A stretch of DNA of 64,000 bases from Gonocerus acuteangulatus. Taxonomy: Eukaryota > Arthropoda > Insecta > Hemiptera > Coreidae. Position 1 is the first letter of the stretch. Every line of letters begins with the position of its first letter. The DNA lies in NCBI GenBank assembly GCA_946811695.1, contig OX328126.1, forward strand, positions 9,891,246 through 9,955,245, read 5' to 3'. Positions 11,646 through 20,572 of this stretch are shown piece after piece. The notes beneath the pieces were generated by a model that was given only the letters and a program-made list of their open reading frames with translations, was not told the DNA's origin and searched no databases. The position numbers were made by a program, and so were the translations under genes.

Positions 11646-14600
11646 TGTTAAACATAACGTCAAGCGATCACTACAAAGCTTGCATCCTTGGGTTGTTCTA
11701 AGAATGTCAGGTTTTCAATATGATCCAAAAACAAATTATTCTGCAAACAAAAATTTCGACATTGGCCCTCAAATTGTTTGCTCATTTTGCAAAGCATATA
11801 AATGGAAAGGCGAGCCTCCTGGTATGTGCTGTAGTAGCGGAAAAGTGCAGCTTCCTCCCATTCAGCAATATCCCGAACCCTTGCATAGCCTCCTCACCAA
11901 TCAGCATCCCCTGTCAGAACACTTTTTGGCTAATGCACGCAAATATAATGGGTGTTTCCAAATGACATCTTTTGGAGCAAAAGAGGTGAAAGAAGGTAAC
12001 TTCATGCCTACTTTCAAAGTACAGGGTCAGGTTTGTCACAGGATCGGTAGCTTGCTTCCAGCACCCGACCAACAGCCTGCGTTTTTGCAAATTTATTTTG
12101 TTGGTGATGGGAACACTGAACGTAATATTAGGTGTGATAACTTTCCTCATGTCAAGCCTGAGTTAGTAGAAGAATTGCAGGAGTTATTGCACACTCACAA
12201 CAAATATATACAAGGTTTCAAAACATCTATGGAATCGGTTCCTGAGGACCAGCAAGACTTTCAGGTGGTTATACACGCCGACAAAAAACCAGCAGGTGAG
12301 CACAGAGGACGTTTCAATGCTCCATCGACTAAGGAAGTAGCTATTCTCATTGTGGGTCAGGAGTATGCAAAGAGGGACATCATACTGCAGAGCAGAGATA
12401 GTAAGTTGCTCCGGATTAGTGAAACACACCGAGGGTATGACGCACTCCAATATCCGTTGATGTTCTGCCGAGGAGAAGATGGCTACTGTATCAATATCCC
12501 TCAACGTGACCCTGTCACTCACAACCCTTTAAGAAAAACTGTTTCTGCCGCAAACTTTTACAGCTACATGATAATGGAGCGTGGTAATGAGGACTACATT
12601 CTGTTGTTCCGTAATCTTCTTAATCAATATCTGGTTGACATGTATGCAAAAATCGAGACAGAGCGCCTACTTTGGATTCGTATCAATCAGAAAAAGTTAA
12701 GAAGTGAGGAATATGTACATCTAAAAGACGCTGTGAGTAAATATGACAGCTCCTTAACGGAAATTGGGAAAATGGTAGTCCTACCCTCGACTTTCACTGG
12801 AGGTCCGCGCTACATGCATGAGCGTACTCAAGATGCTATGACGTACGTGCGTCATTTTGGACGTCCTGACCTATTCATAACGTTCACTTGCAATCCAAAA
12901 TGGCCGGAAATCATACTTATTTTAAAACGAGGCCAAAAACCTCAAGATAGGCATGATTTAGTAGCACGGATCTTCCATTTGAAAGTGAAACAGATGATTC
13001 GTCTTCTCACAAAAGGGTGTCTTTTTGGTCCTTCAAGGTGTCACATGTATTCCGTCGAATGGCAAAAACGAGGTCTCCCTCATGTGCACATACTCCTTTG
13101 GTTGGAAGAAAAGATAAGGCCAGAAAGCATAGATGATGTGATCAGTGCTGAAATCCCCGATCCGGAAACTGATCCTGACCTACATGATATTGTCAAGTCG
13201 TCCATGATACACGGCCCATGTGGTACATTAAACATAAACTCACCTTGCATGGTAGAAGGATCATGTACCAAGAAATACCCTCGCCCTCATCTTAAGGAAA
13301 CTCAAACCGGCGAAGATGGATACCCTCGATATCGCAGGCGATCACCTTCGGATGGCGGACATACCGTAGAAATCAATGGCATTACTGTTGACAACAAGTG
13401 GGTGGTGCCTTACAACCCTGTATTATCTCGCACATTCTCAGCACATATGAACATTGAGTACTGTAACTCGGTCAAATCCATCAAGTACATCTGCAAATAT
13501 GTCAACAAAGGCTCTGACCAAGCAACTTTTGCCGTGGGGGAATTTGACGAAGTAGCGAGATATGAATCAGGAAGGTATATTAGCAGTTCTGAGGCGGCTT
13601 GGCGCATTCTGTGCTTTCCTATACATGAGCGGTATCCGTCAGTAATGCATCTTGCTGTGCATCTCGAGAACGGCCAGAGAGTTTATTTCAATGAAGAGAA
13701 CGTACGTGACAGAATTAATTGTCCTCCCAAAACTACTCTTCTAGCCTTCTTTGAGCTCTGCAAGACTGACGATTTCGCTTCAACACTATTGTACTGTGAA
13801 GTTCCTGAATACTACGTATGGAACGGTAACAAATTTTGTCGTAGAAAACAGGGGAAGCCTGTTTCAGGTTATCCAGGTGTCAAGAAGGATCAGACTCTTG
13901 GCAGGGTATATACAGTTCACCCTGGCAATGCTGAGTGCTATTACCTCCGCCTCCTTTTGCATACGAAACGTGGCCCCCAGTCTTTCACTGATCTAAAAAC
14001 AGTTGAAGGTGTTGTTCACCCCACATTTCAAGCTGCATGTAATGCTCTTGGCCTGCTAGAGAATGACGCGCACTGGGACTACACTCTCGAGGAAGCCTCT
14101 TGCACTGACTCTCCTCACAAGCTACGCGAATTGTTTGCTATTATGCTGGTGTTTTGCAACGTAGCCGACCCTATGTTGCTTTGGAATAAATACCAAGATA
14201 GATTCGCGGAAGATGTGAGAAGGCAGATTCTGAGAAAACTCTCAGGCGATAATCTGCCCACAAAAGTAGTCATAAACAGATGCCTGGTGCTTCTTGAAGA
14301 CTTAGTCGTAACAATGTCCGGAAAACTCCTAACAAATTTTGGCCTTCCGTCCCCTTCAAGGGACAAAGATGATTGTGACATCGATCAGGAATACCTAAAG
14401 GAGCTATCTTATGATACTGTTTTACTGTCTAAAAGTGTTGCTGACAACTTTCCAAAACTCAACAAAGAACAAAAATTAGTTTATGAGAAAATCATTGCGT
14501 GTGCTGCTTCAGATAACGGCCATTTGTTTTTTCTCGACGCGCCAGGGGGGACTGGCAAAACCTTTCTTATCAATCTTCTTTTAAGCAAATTAAGGAGTGA

Positions 14601-15825
14601 AAGAAAAATAGCCGTCGCGGTTGCATCATCAGGTATTGCAGCCACTTTGCTTGATGGGGGTAAGACAGCACATTCTGCATTCAGGCTCCCACTCAACCTC
14701 GGCCAATCCCACACAGTCCTATGTAACATCTCTAAACAGAGTGGCACAGCTCATGTTCTTCGAGATTCAAGCCTTATAGTTTGGGATGAATGTACGATGG
14801 CACACAAAGGTGGGTTCGAGGCATTAAGCAGAACACTTCAGGATCTAAAGGGTAACAACAAGCTGATGGGTGGAGTTACTGTACTCTTGGCTGGAGATTT
14901 CAGGCAGACACTACCAGTGGTACCTCGTGGGACGCGAGCAGATGAAGTAAAAGCCTGTCTGAAGTCATCATATCTGTGGCCTAGAGTTGAAACACTATCT
15001 TTGACAGTCAATATGCGTGTTTACCTGCATAATGACAACATGGCAAAAGAATTTTCCCAGCTACTTCTCAGCATTGGCGATGGAAAGATTGGTGAGATTG
15101 ACGGGAAAATAGTTCTTTCAGATGAACTTTGCGATGTCGTTGATAGTTTAGCTACATTATTTGAAAGGATATATCCCAATATCAGTGGGAGTTCACAGCA
15201 TGACGCTTCCTGGCTTCGAGAAAGAGCAATTCTCACCCCTACAAATGACATAGCCAATGCCATCAACAACGCGTTGGTAGATAAATTGCCGACTGCACAA
15301 GTGACTTACGAGTCAGTAGACTCAGTTGTAGAAGTGGATGACACTTTAAATTATCCTGTTGAGTTTTTACACACCCTAAACCCACCAGGTATACCTCCTC
15401 ATCTCCTTAACCTTAAAGTTGGCTCACCCGTCATGCTACTTAGAAACCTCAACCCACCTAAGCTGTGTAATGGAACCAGACTGCAGATAACATCCTTGCA
15501 CAAGTACGTCATTGAAGCCACAATATTTACGGGTGTTGGGCAAGGGGAAACTGTTTTTATACCCCGCATTCCTCTTATACCATCAGACTACCCTTTCCAG
15601 TTCAAACGTCTACAGTTTCCTGTGAAAGTCTGCTATGCCATGACAATCAATAAGGCTCAGGGACAAAGCTTGAAAGTGGCTGGTCTGGATTTAAGAAGTA
15701 ACTGCTTTGCCCATGGCCAACTATATGTGGCGTGTTCCAGAGTGAGCTCTCCTGGCAGCTTGGTTATTTTACAATCAGAGGGAAAAACCAAAAATGTAGT
15801 GTACAAAGAGGTACTCAACGCCTAA
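11116..15825 (+). CDS. Helitron Rep/helicase (rolling-circle transposase)
   Basis: Rolling-circle replication initiator fused to a PIF1-type helicase. Residues are counted from the GTG at 11149. Repeats occupy about 1-165. A Cys cluster (CSFC...CC) lies near 211-230, and the Helitron-like N domain near 425-590. The HUH metal site is PHVHILLW (His645, His647), and the two Rep tyrosines are Tyr780 and Tyr784 in KYICKYVNKG. The helicase has Walker A PGGTGKT (1132-1138), Walker B WDE (Asp1213, Glu1214), AGDFRQTLPVV, and motif VI HGQLYVACSRV (1522-1532). All key residues are present. The first in-frame ATG is 11704, after the repeats, so this part is either a continuation of the OTU frame cut off by the 11113 stop or is translated by readthrough or an internal start. 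Confidence 0.95.
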   Translation, partial: SKRNPDVNREAVAAYSKRNPDVNREAVAAYSKRNPEVNREAVAAYSKRNPDVNREAVAAYSKRNPEVNREAVAAYSKRNPDVNREAVAAYSKRNPEVNREAVAAYSKRNPDVNREAVAAYSKRNPEVNRVAVAAYSKRNPYVNREAVAAYSKRNPDVNRKAVAQYSKSHPNVNKEAVVKHNVKRSLQSLHPWVVLRMSGFQYDPKTNYSANKNFDIGPQIVCSFCKAYKWKGEPPGMCCSSGKVQLPPIQQYPEPLHSLLTNQHPLSEHFLANARKYNGCFQMTSFGAKEVKEGNFMPTFKVQGQVCHRIGSLLPAPDQQPAFLQIYFVGDGNTERNIRCDNFPHVKPELVEELQELLHTHNKYIQGFKTSMESVPEDQQDFQVVIHADKKPAGEHRGRFNAPSTKEVAILIVGQEYAKRDIILQSRDSKLLRISETHRGYDALQYPLMFCRGEDGYCINIPQRDPVTHNPLRKTVSAANFYSYMIMERGNEDYILLFRNLLNQYLVDMYAKIETERLLWIRINQKKLRSEEYVHLKDAVSKYDSSLTEIGKMVVLPSTFTGGPRYMHERTQDAMTYVRHFGRPDLFITFTCNPKWPEIILILKRGQKPQDRHDLVARIFHLKVKQMIRLLTKGCLFGPSRCHMYSVEWQKRGLPHVHILLWLEEKIRPESIDDVISAEIPDPETDPDLHDIVKSSMIHGPCGTLNINSPCMVEGSCTKKYPRPHLKETQTGEDGYPRYRRRSPSDGGHTVEINGITVDNKWVVPYNPVLSRTFSAHMNIEYCNSVKSIKYICKYVNKGSDQATFAVGEFDEVARYESGRYISSSEAAWRILCFPIHERYPSVMHLAVHLENGQRVYFNEENVRDRINCPPKTTLLAFFELCKTDDFASTLLYCEVPEYYVWNGNKFCRRKQGKPVSGYPGVKKDQTLGRVYTVHPGNAECYYLRLLLHTKRGPQSFTDLKTVEGVVHPTFQAACNALGLLENDAHWDYTLEEASCTDSPHKLRELFAIMLVFCNVADPMLLWNKYQDRFAEDVRRQILRKLSGDNLPTKVVINRCLVLLEDLVVTMSGKLLTNFGLPSPSRDKDDCDIDQEYLKELSYDTVLLSKSVADNFPKLNKEQKLVYEKIIACAASDNGHLFFLDAPGGTGKTFLINLLLSKLRSERKIAVAVASSGIAATLLDGGKTAHSAFRLPLNLGQSHTVLCNISKQSGTAHVLRDSSLIVWDECTMAHKGGFEALSRTLQDLKGNNKLMGGVTVLLAGDFRQTLPVVPRGTRADEVKACLKSSYLWPRVETLSLTVNMRVYLHNDNMAKEFSQLLLSIGDGKIGEIDGKIVLSDELCDVVDSLATLFERIYPNISGSSQHDASWLRERAILTPTNDIANAINNALVDKLPTAQVTYESVDSVVEVDDTLNYPVEFLHTLNPPGIPPHLLNLKVGSPVMLLRNLNPPKLCNGTRLQITSLHKYVIEATIFTGVGQGETVFIPRIPLIPSDYPFQFKRLQFPVKVCYAMTINKAQGQSLKVAGLDLRSNCFAHGQLYVACSRVSSPGSLVILQSEGKTKNVVYKEVLNA

Positions 15826-16094
15826 GAGCCCTTTTTTCAATGTAAAAGCAGAAATACTCTTCTCAATATTTCGAGTTAGTTACCAATTGTAAATAGTGTA
15901 TAAACATAGTCTAAAGGTAGATTTAAACTAAGCAGGCAGTAGGCAAGAGGACATGCCAAAGAAAAAAAAATCTCCCCACGGGAAACAAAAACGGTTACTT
16001 CCACATAGTGTTTCTACTCGAAAGTCCGTAAAACAATCAAATTTACAAAATTATGTAGTAGCGTTAATATTAATAACATATTATAAACGCAATA
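15826..16094 (+). other. Helitron 3' untranslated region
   Basis: AT-rich sequence between the Rep/helicase stop codon and the terminal hairpin. A 270-nt open frame from 15953 runs into the next element and is not convincing as a gene. Confidence 0.6.
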
Positions 16095-16099
16095 CAATA

Positions 16100-16139
16100 A
16101 CTACTTATCTGCCGTGGCGGAGCACGGGTAGTCAGCTAG
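16100..16139 (+). terminator. Helitron 3' terminus: hairpin plus CTAG
   Basis: CTACTTATCTGCCGTG and GCGGAGCACGGG fold into a hairpin with a CCGTG/CACGG stem, followed by TAGTCAGCTAG. In Helitrons this structure ends rolling-circle strand transfer. The tandem copies in the second element differ from it at three positions. Confidence 0.85.
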
Positions 16140-17026
16140 TCTACTATATATTTGTCAAATACCACTCACTCACTCACTCATCTATCAACGCCCAGCCCAA
16201 ACCGCTCGACAGAAAATTTTGAAATTTTGCATGGACACTCCCTATATAACGTAGGCGCTCGCTAAGAAAGGATTTTTTGATATTCGTATTTTTAAGCATT
16301 TTTAGGGGGGTTTAAATTTTGAGTTGGTTAGAGAAGGCAAGCCTAGGCAGCCTGCGTTGCTAGGACGATAAAGAACAGCTGTTTCCTTACATTATCTATC
16401 TTATAGTTTTATTTCTAATTGAGGTTAATTTCAACTATGATGGCAGACCTTGAATTACTAGAAATTAGCTGTCCCTTATAGAGATTTAATTGCGTTTCTT
16501 TTCTGCCTGTCCCCGTCAGATAGGCCTGCCATATTTTTGGAGAGTTAAACCGGGACACATTAATATGGGATGGGCATACCAGGGGGGGGGGGGATAGAAA
16601 GAGTACAAATTATAAGCAAAATGGTTGGTGAGTTTTAAGCCTAGCAACTAACGGGAAGGGGGAATCCTAAACTGTTAGTCTACCCAAACCTTAAAAATAA
16701 GAACGGAACTTTTTTTGCTACTTGATTTACTTAAAACAATCTCTCAACCAAATAGTAGTGTCTGGCAGCGCTGTGCAGGTAGTTCCAGCGTTTTGCAGTT
16801 AGATTACTTCTCATTCCTTTGACACTGTGAGCAGTAGTAAAAAGGTTAATTGTAGAAAAGTAACCGATTTAAAAAAGATTCTTATAAACATGAATTCATT
16901 ACTTTTTACATCTTACAGCCTTTTCCGGGACATTGATAAAACTGGGCGGGACACCGAAACAATTGCAAAATACCGGGACAGTCCCGGTCAAACCGTGATG
17001 TATGGCATATCCTTAGGTTTTCCAGG

Positions 17027-17126
17027 CGAGGTAATAATATCTGGAACCCTTGCACAGCCTCCTCGCCTATAACCTTTGTAATACTCGTAAATATATTGGG
17101 TGTTACCATATGACTTCTTGGAAACA
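17027..17126 (+). pseudogene. Decayed fragment of the Helitron Rep gene
   Basis: The phrase ACCCTTGCACAGCCTCCTCG and the following ATATTGGGTGTTACCATATG align with 11878-11975 of the intact gene (the PLHSLLTNQHP...YNGCFQMTS region). There are indels and no open frame. The same patch survives in the derivative at 51360-52639. Confidence 0.75.
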
Positions 17127-17247
17127 TAAACTTTTAAATTTTAACGTCCATTGAATAAAATATAGTATTACGGGAACCGTGCTGTAATAAACTGCACAGA
17201 ATTGTATAGTAACGTAATTTTAATGATACATTATTTAACGCATAAAG

Positions 17248-17709
17248 TAACTACTTATCTGCCGTGACGAAGCACGGGTATTCAGCTAGTAACTACTTAT
17301 CTGCCGTGACGAAGCACGGGTATTCAGCTAGTAACTACTTATCTGCCGTGACGAAGCACGGGTATTCAGCTAGTAACTACTTATCTGCCGTGACGAAGCA
17401 CGGGTATTCAGCTAGTAACTACTTATCTGCCGTGACGAAGCACGGGTATTCAGCTAGTAACTACTTATCTGCCGTGACGAAGCACGGGTATTCAGCTAGT
17501 AACTACTTATCTGCCGTGACGAAGCACGGGTATTCAGCTAGTAACTACTTATCTGCCGTGACGGAGCACGGGTATTCAGCTAGTAACTACTTATCTGCCG
17601 TGACGAAGCACGGGTATTCAGCTAGTAACTACTTATCTGCCGTGACGAAGCACGGGTATTCAGCTAGTAACTACTTATCTGCCGTGACGAAGCACGGGTA
17701 TTCAGCTAG
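17248..17709 (+). repeat. Eleven tandem Helitron 3' termini (42-bp units)
   Basis: The unit is T, AACTACTTATCTGCCGTGAC, GAAGCACGGGTATTCAGCTAG. Every unit is a complete 3' end with hairpin (CCGTG/CACGG) and CTAG. CTAG ends fall at 17289, 17331 and so on every 42 bp to 17709. Only one unit differs clearly (GACGGAGC near 17560). The 150-residue open frame over it is a by-product. Confidence 0.97.
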
Positions 17710-18335
17710 TTGTTAATAAAACAAAATGAATATAAAACAATATAAAATAAAAGAGTAAAAATTAGATTACAATAAAGTATTTAAATGATATAAAATTTAC
17801 ACAAAAATATTAAATAAAAATAAAAAAAATAAAAAAAAAAAGAAAAGAAAAAAAAACAATTACAACTAATAAAAACTGAGAAAATTATGATAATAATAAG
17901 TAATATAATTCTTTATTGCAATATAAAAATCATTATTATGTCTTTGTGTCCGTATTGGTAGAGATTTAATAAGAGGACTTTATTTTCTATGCTTAAGCCA
18001 CATCTAGGAGCGCGAACACACACATAAACACACACACACACACAAACACACACTCACAGTGTTGTTGAGTCATATTTTGTCATAAAGTTTTAGTTTATGT
18101 AAGTGTTGTAGAATGGTAAGAATGTGTGGGCTTGTTTCGGAAAACAATTCAGACATGTGATATGGTATACTTAAGTAGACTAATAATTATAAAGGCATTA
18201 GCTAATTATTTAGGGATTTCTGTTATATAATACTTTTCATGAACGAAACAAGATATGTAAAGAATGTTTCATTATTTTAAAAAAATGGTTGTGCATAAAT
18301 ACCTGCTGATGAATTTAAATAATTGATGGTAAATT
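17710..18335. other. AT-rich flank, no gene
   Basis: Host-side DNA after the Helitron tandem, with A-rich low complexity (17740-17900) and a (CA)n-like tract at 18018-18055. Nothing else recognised. Confidence 0.6.
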
Positions 18336-19095
18336 TCAATTAAACTTCTTTATTACGAACTTTTCCATGCCCGCGCATGCGCATGTTGACAAATTTAATT
18401 GTTTACATTAGCTCTCATAACCTGCATAACAGTGAATTTAGTGCTTAATAACTTCTTTCTTAATTGAATGCGAACTTTTTTTGGTAAAAATGAAGTTTCA
18501 CGCCCTCAAAAAGAATTCTATTAATTTTAGCGAGTTGGATTGACTGGGGTTTTGTTATCTTCTTGAGCGAGCGTAGCGAGCTGAAACGCATAGCACGTAT
18601 GCACTAAGCGAGGCAGGTGACGACGAGTGAGGATGCTCTTAAAATTAACAATATTTTTGAATAAATGGTTTCTGAACATTTCAAATGATAGTTCTCTGTT
18701 TCCAATGTTACATATCTGCGCATGCGCGTGTTTACAAATATGCTGTTGACGCCTAGTTTTATAACCTTCCTAACAGTGAACTTTAGTGCTTAATATTATA
18801 TTCTATTAGAATTCTATTAATTTTAGCGAGGTGGATTGACTGGGGTTTTGTCATCTTCTTGAGCGAGCGGAAACGCATAGCATGTATGCCTTAAAGTCGT
18901 CACAAATTTAGTTGTTTACATTAGCTCTCATAACCTGCATAACAGTGAACTTTAGTGCTTAATAACTTCTTTCCTAGTTAAATGCGAAGGTTTTTTTTAA
19001 CGGATTTGGTGCATCAAAATACGTTCTTGTACAAAATTTGAAAGAAATCGGTTTTGAGGGCGTGAAACTTCATTTTTACCCAATTTTTTTTACAA
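18336..19095. repeat. Composite repeat related to the GGGTC MITE family
   Basis: The phrase CATAACCTGCATAACAGTGA occurs near 18416 and 18928, and a variant near 18760. The module GAGCGAGCGTAGCGAGC...AAACGCATAGCA occurs at 18567 and in shorter form at 18861. Both are also found inside the MITEs at 2734-3499 and 36324-37106. Outer inverted segments TGAAGTTTCACGCCCTC (18490) and GAGGGCGTGAAACTTCA (19055) suggest a TIR element. Confidence 0.6.
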
Positions 19096-19132
19096 GCCTT
19101 GAAGGCTTGAAATTCAAGACGAAGCGTTGGCA
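19096..19132 (+). ncRNA. Degenerate hammerhead motif
   Basis: It reads GCC, TTGA, AGGCTTGAAATTCAAGAC, GAAGCGTT, GGC. This aligns with the motif at 312-350, but the CTGATGA box has shrunk to TTGA and GAAAC is changed, so it should be dead. Confidence 0.4.
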
Positions 19133-19255
19133 TATATAATTCATAATTGCATTTTAAAAAGTTTAGTTTTATTAACTTTCAATCCTTACTATCTAGACTT
19201 TAGCAATCGCAACGGTCACCCATCCATTCTCAAATATGTCAAACAAGTAGCTTAC

Positions 19256-19366
19256 CTTTCCCGCGATGAGTGCCTGTACTGTGAGTACCTGCGCAGGCTT
19301 GTGGTACTCCAGTACTTCTCCTGGCAGGACATGGCCTACACCTGGGTCGAACCATACCAGCTCACC
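19256..19366 (-). CDS. Single host exon, probably unconventional myosin N-terminal segment
   Basis: On the minus strand a pyrimidine-rich acceptor (TTTTTCTTTCCCAG) precedes 111 bp encoding 37 residues: GELVWFDPGVGHVLPGEVLE, then YHKPAQVLTVQALIAGK. The exon ends at AAG followed by the consensus donor GTAAGC. It is phase 0 at both ends and has no stop. It is GC-richer than the surrounding DNA. The VWFDP...LPGEV pattern resembles the SH3-like N-terminal subdomain of unconventional myosins, perhaps the myosin XV type; that name comes from recollection of the family, not from a search. No other exon of the gene was found, so introns of more than 19 kb and 44 kb would flank it inside this window. 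Confidence 0.65.
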
Positions 19367-19448
19367 CTGGGAAAGAAAAACATGTTAAAATAATAAATCT
19401 CATAAGCATATAATAACAACAGGGAAATAATATTTCTCAAAAATATAA

Positions 19449-19927
19449 TCAATATTTATATATATAAAAATCACGTGTCTGTGTGTTTGTCCGTTTATCT
19501 CTTTGTTTGTTTGTTCCTGATTCAAATCTACGCCGTTTGATCGACTTTGACCAAACTTGGCACACAGGTAGGCTTGGACACGGGACATCTCCTAGGCTAT
19601 GTGAAAATAGTCAAATGTCAAAATTTGGTCAAAAGTTTTGTCGAAGAAAAATTGGCTACAGTGAACCATTCAGATTCTGACGGCCATTTTGAATCGAAAG
19701 CCATTTTGAATAATGTCTCATGTTTATTTGTTGGTGTTCTTGATAATTAGAATAACTCGAACTCATTGATGACTTTACATCATTATATAATCATGTAATG
19801 CAGTTTATTTCAATTTTATATCAACAGTCACTGTCTAACTAAGGAGCGCTGGCCTTTCTTTGATAAGATCTATCTACTCGCAGGCTGTGGTGCTGGCCTC
19901 TGTTGGCTGCTACACGAATTACTTGAC

Positions 19928-19974
<47 letters not shown>

Positions 19975-20096
19975 AATTCCCCCCAGTTTGACCGATTTTG
20001 TCGTAACTTGTATAACTGGGTAAACAGGTAGATCTTGATACGGGGAGAGTCATAGGCAGAAAGTAGGTGTAGCATGGCACACTGGGTAACCGCTAG
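19449..20096 (+). mobile_element. Non-autonomous Helitron-like element, family 2 (copy A)
   Basis: It begins TCAATATTTATATATATAAA, preceded by A, and ends GGGTAACCGCTAG, followed by T. A weak hairpin (GTGT...ACAC) lies just before the end. No coding. A second copy lies inverted at 45327-46526. The sequence CTTTACAT at 19773-19780 is the empty site of the MITE nested in that copy. A (TA)n tract at 19931-19971 expanded within it. The Helitron class is inferred from the ends and the A/T flanks. Confidence 0.6.
19931..19971. repeat. (TA)n microsatellite
   Basis: About 20 TA dinucleotides inside the family-2 element; the other copy lacks the expansion. Confidence 0.95.
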
Positions 20097-20572
20097 TATA
20101 TTATAAAAGAAAGTAGACAATATGCGTGCCACTAAAACTCAGAAATGAGTCCCGGTACGATCAAGGGAATTATATCAGGAGCTTGGAAGAGTAAGGGCGA
20201 ATCACGAATTCCGGATGTTGGGAAATCGAAGTGCTTCTGGATAGCAAGGACGAATGTTTACTCTATGGAATGCTTTTTCATAAACCTGATTGAAAAAGTA
20301 TGCAATTGAAATTCAATGTTTTAATTATAATTATTACGAGTGATTTATGGGTAACAAAATGCTAGGAGGAGAGTTTCAGACCCGGGATTCGCCCTTAAAA
20401 TGGGACATTGAATTTTTCATGATGATGGTGCTATTCAGTTTAACTTGAAACTGTGAAAGAACTAAAGGCGAGCCATAGAAACAAGGCGAAGCCTCGTGTT
20501 ACCTACATCTTTCAGAATCAGAAAATAAAATAATAAAAAAAGTCGATTTTTCTGATTCCCCCTTTCTCTTCC
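20097..20572. other. Unassigned spacer
   Basis: Unique-looking AT-rich DNA before the 46-bp satellite. Nothing recognised. Confidence 0.5.

Larger units (their letters stand above)
10059..16139 (+). mobile_element. Autonomous-type Helitron, 6.1 kb
   Basis: The 5' end is TCTACTATATATTTGTCAAA, preceded by A. The 3' end is a hairpin CCGTG/CACGG, an 11-nt spacer, and CTAG. Helitrons have 5' TC, a 3' hairpin and CTRR, and insert between A and T; all are met, except that instead of host DNA the next base starts a second Helitron. It encodes an OTU domain and a Rep/helicase in one frame broken by one stop codon. The termini and the 4.7-kb open frame suggest a young copy. Confidence 0.92.
16140..17709 (+). 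mobile_element. Internally deleted Helitron joined head-to-tail to the first
   Basis: It starts with the same 5' end at 16140, directly after CTAG at 16139, with no host DNA between. About 320 bp match the full element, up to the OTU start codon region (ATGATGGCAGACCTTGAA at 16437). The frame is soon lost and most of the coding region is missing. A short diverged patch of the Rep gene remains at 17027-17126. It finishes with eleven 3' termini. The host flanks of the whole tandem are ...GTAAA and TTGTTA..., consistent with A/T insertion. Confidence 0.88.

Noticed and set aside
11035..11655. 206-residue minus-strand frame over the Helitron linker
   Set aside because: Shadow of the 45-bp coding repeats; the plus-strand frame has the known domains.
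17264..17716. 150-residue HGYSASNYLSAVTK repeat protein
   Set aside because: Arises from 42-bp units (divisible by three) of Helitron 3' termini.
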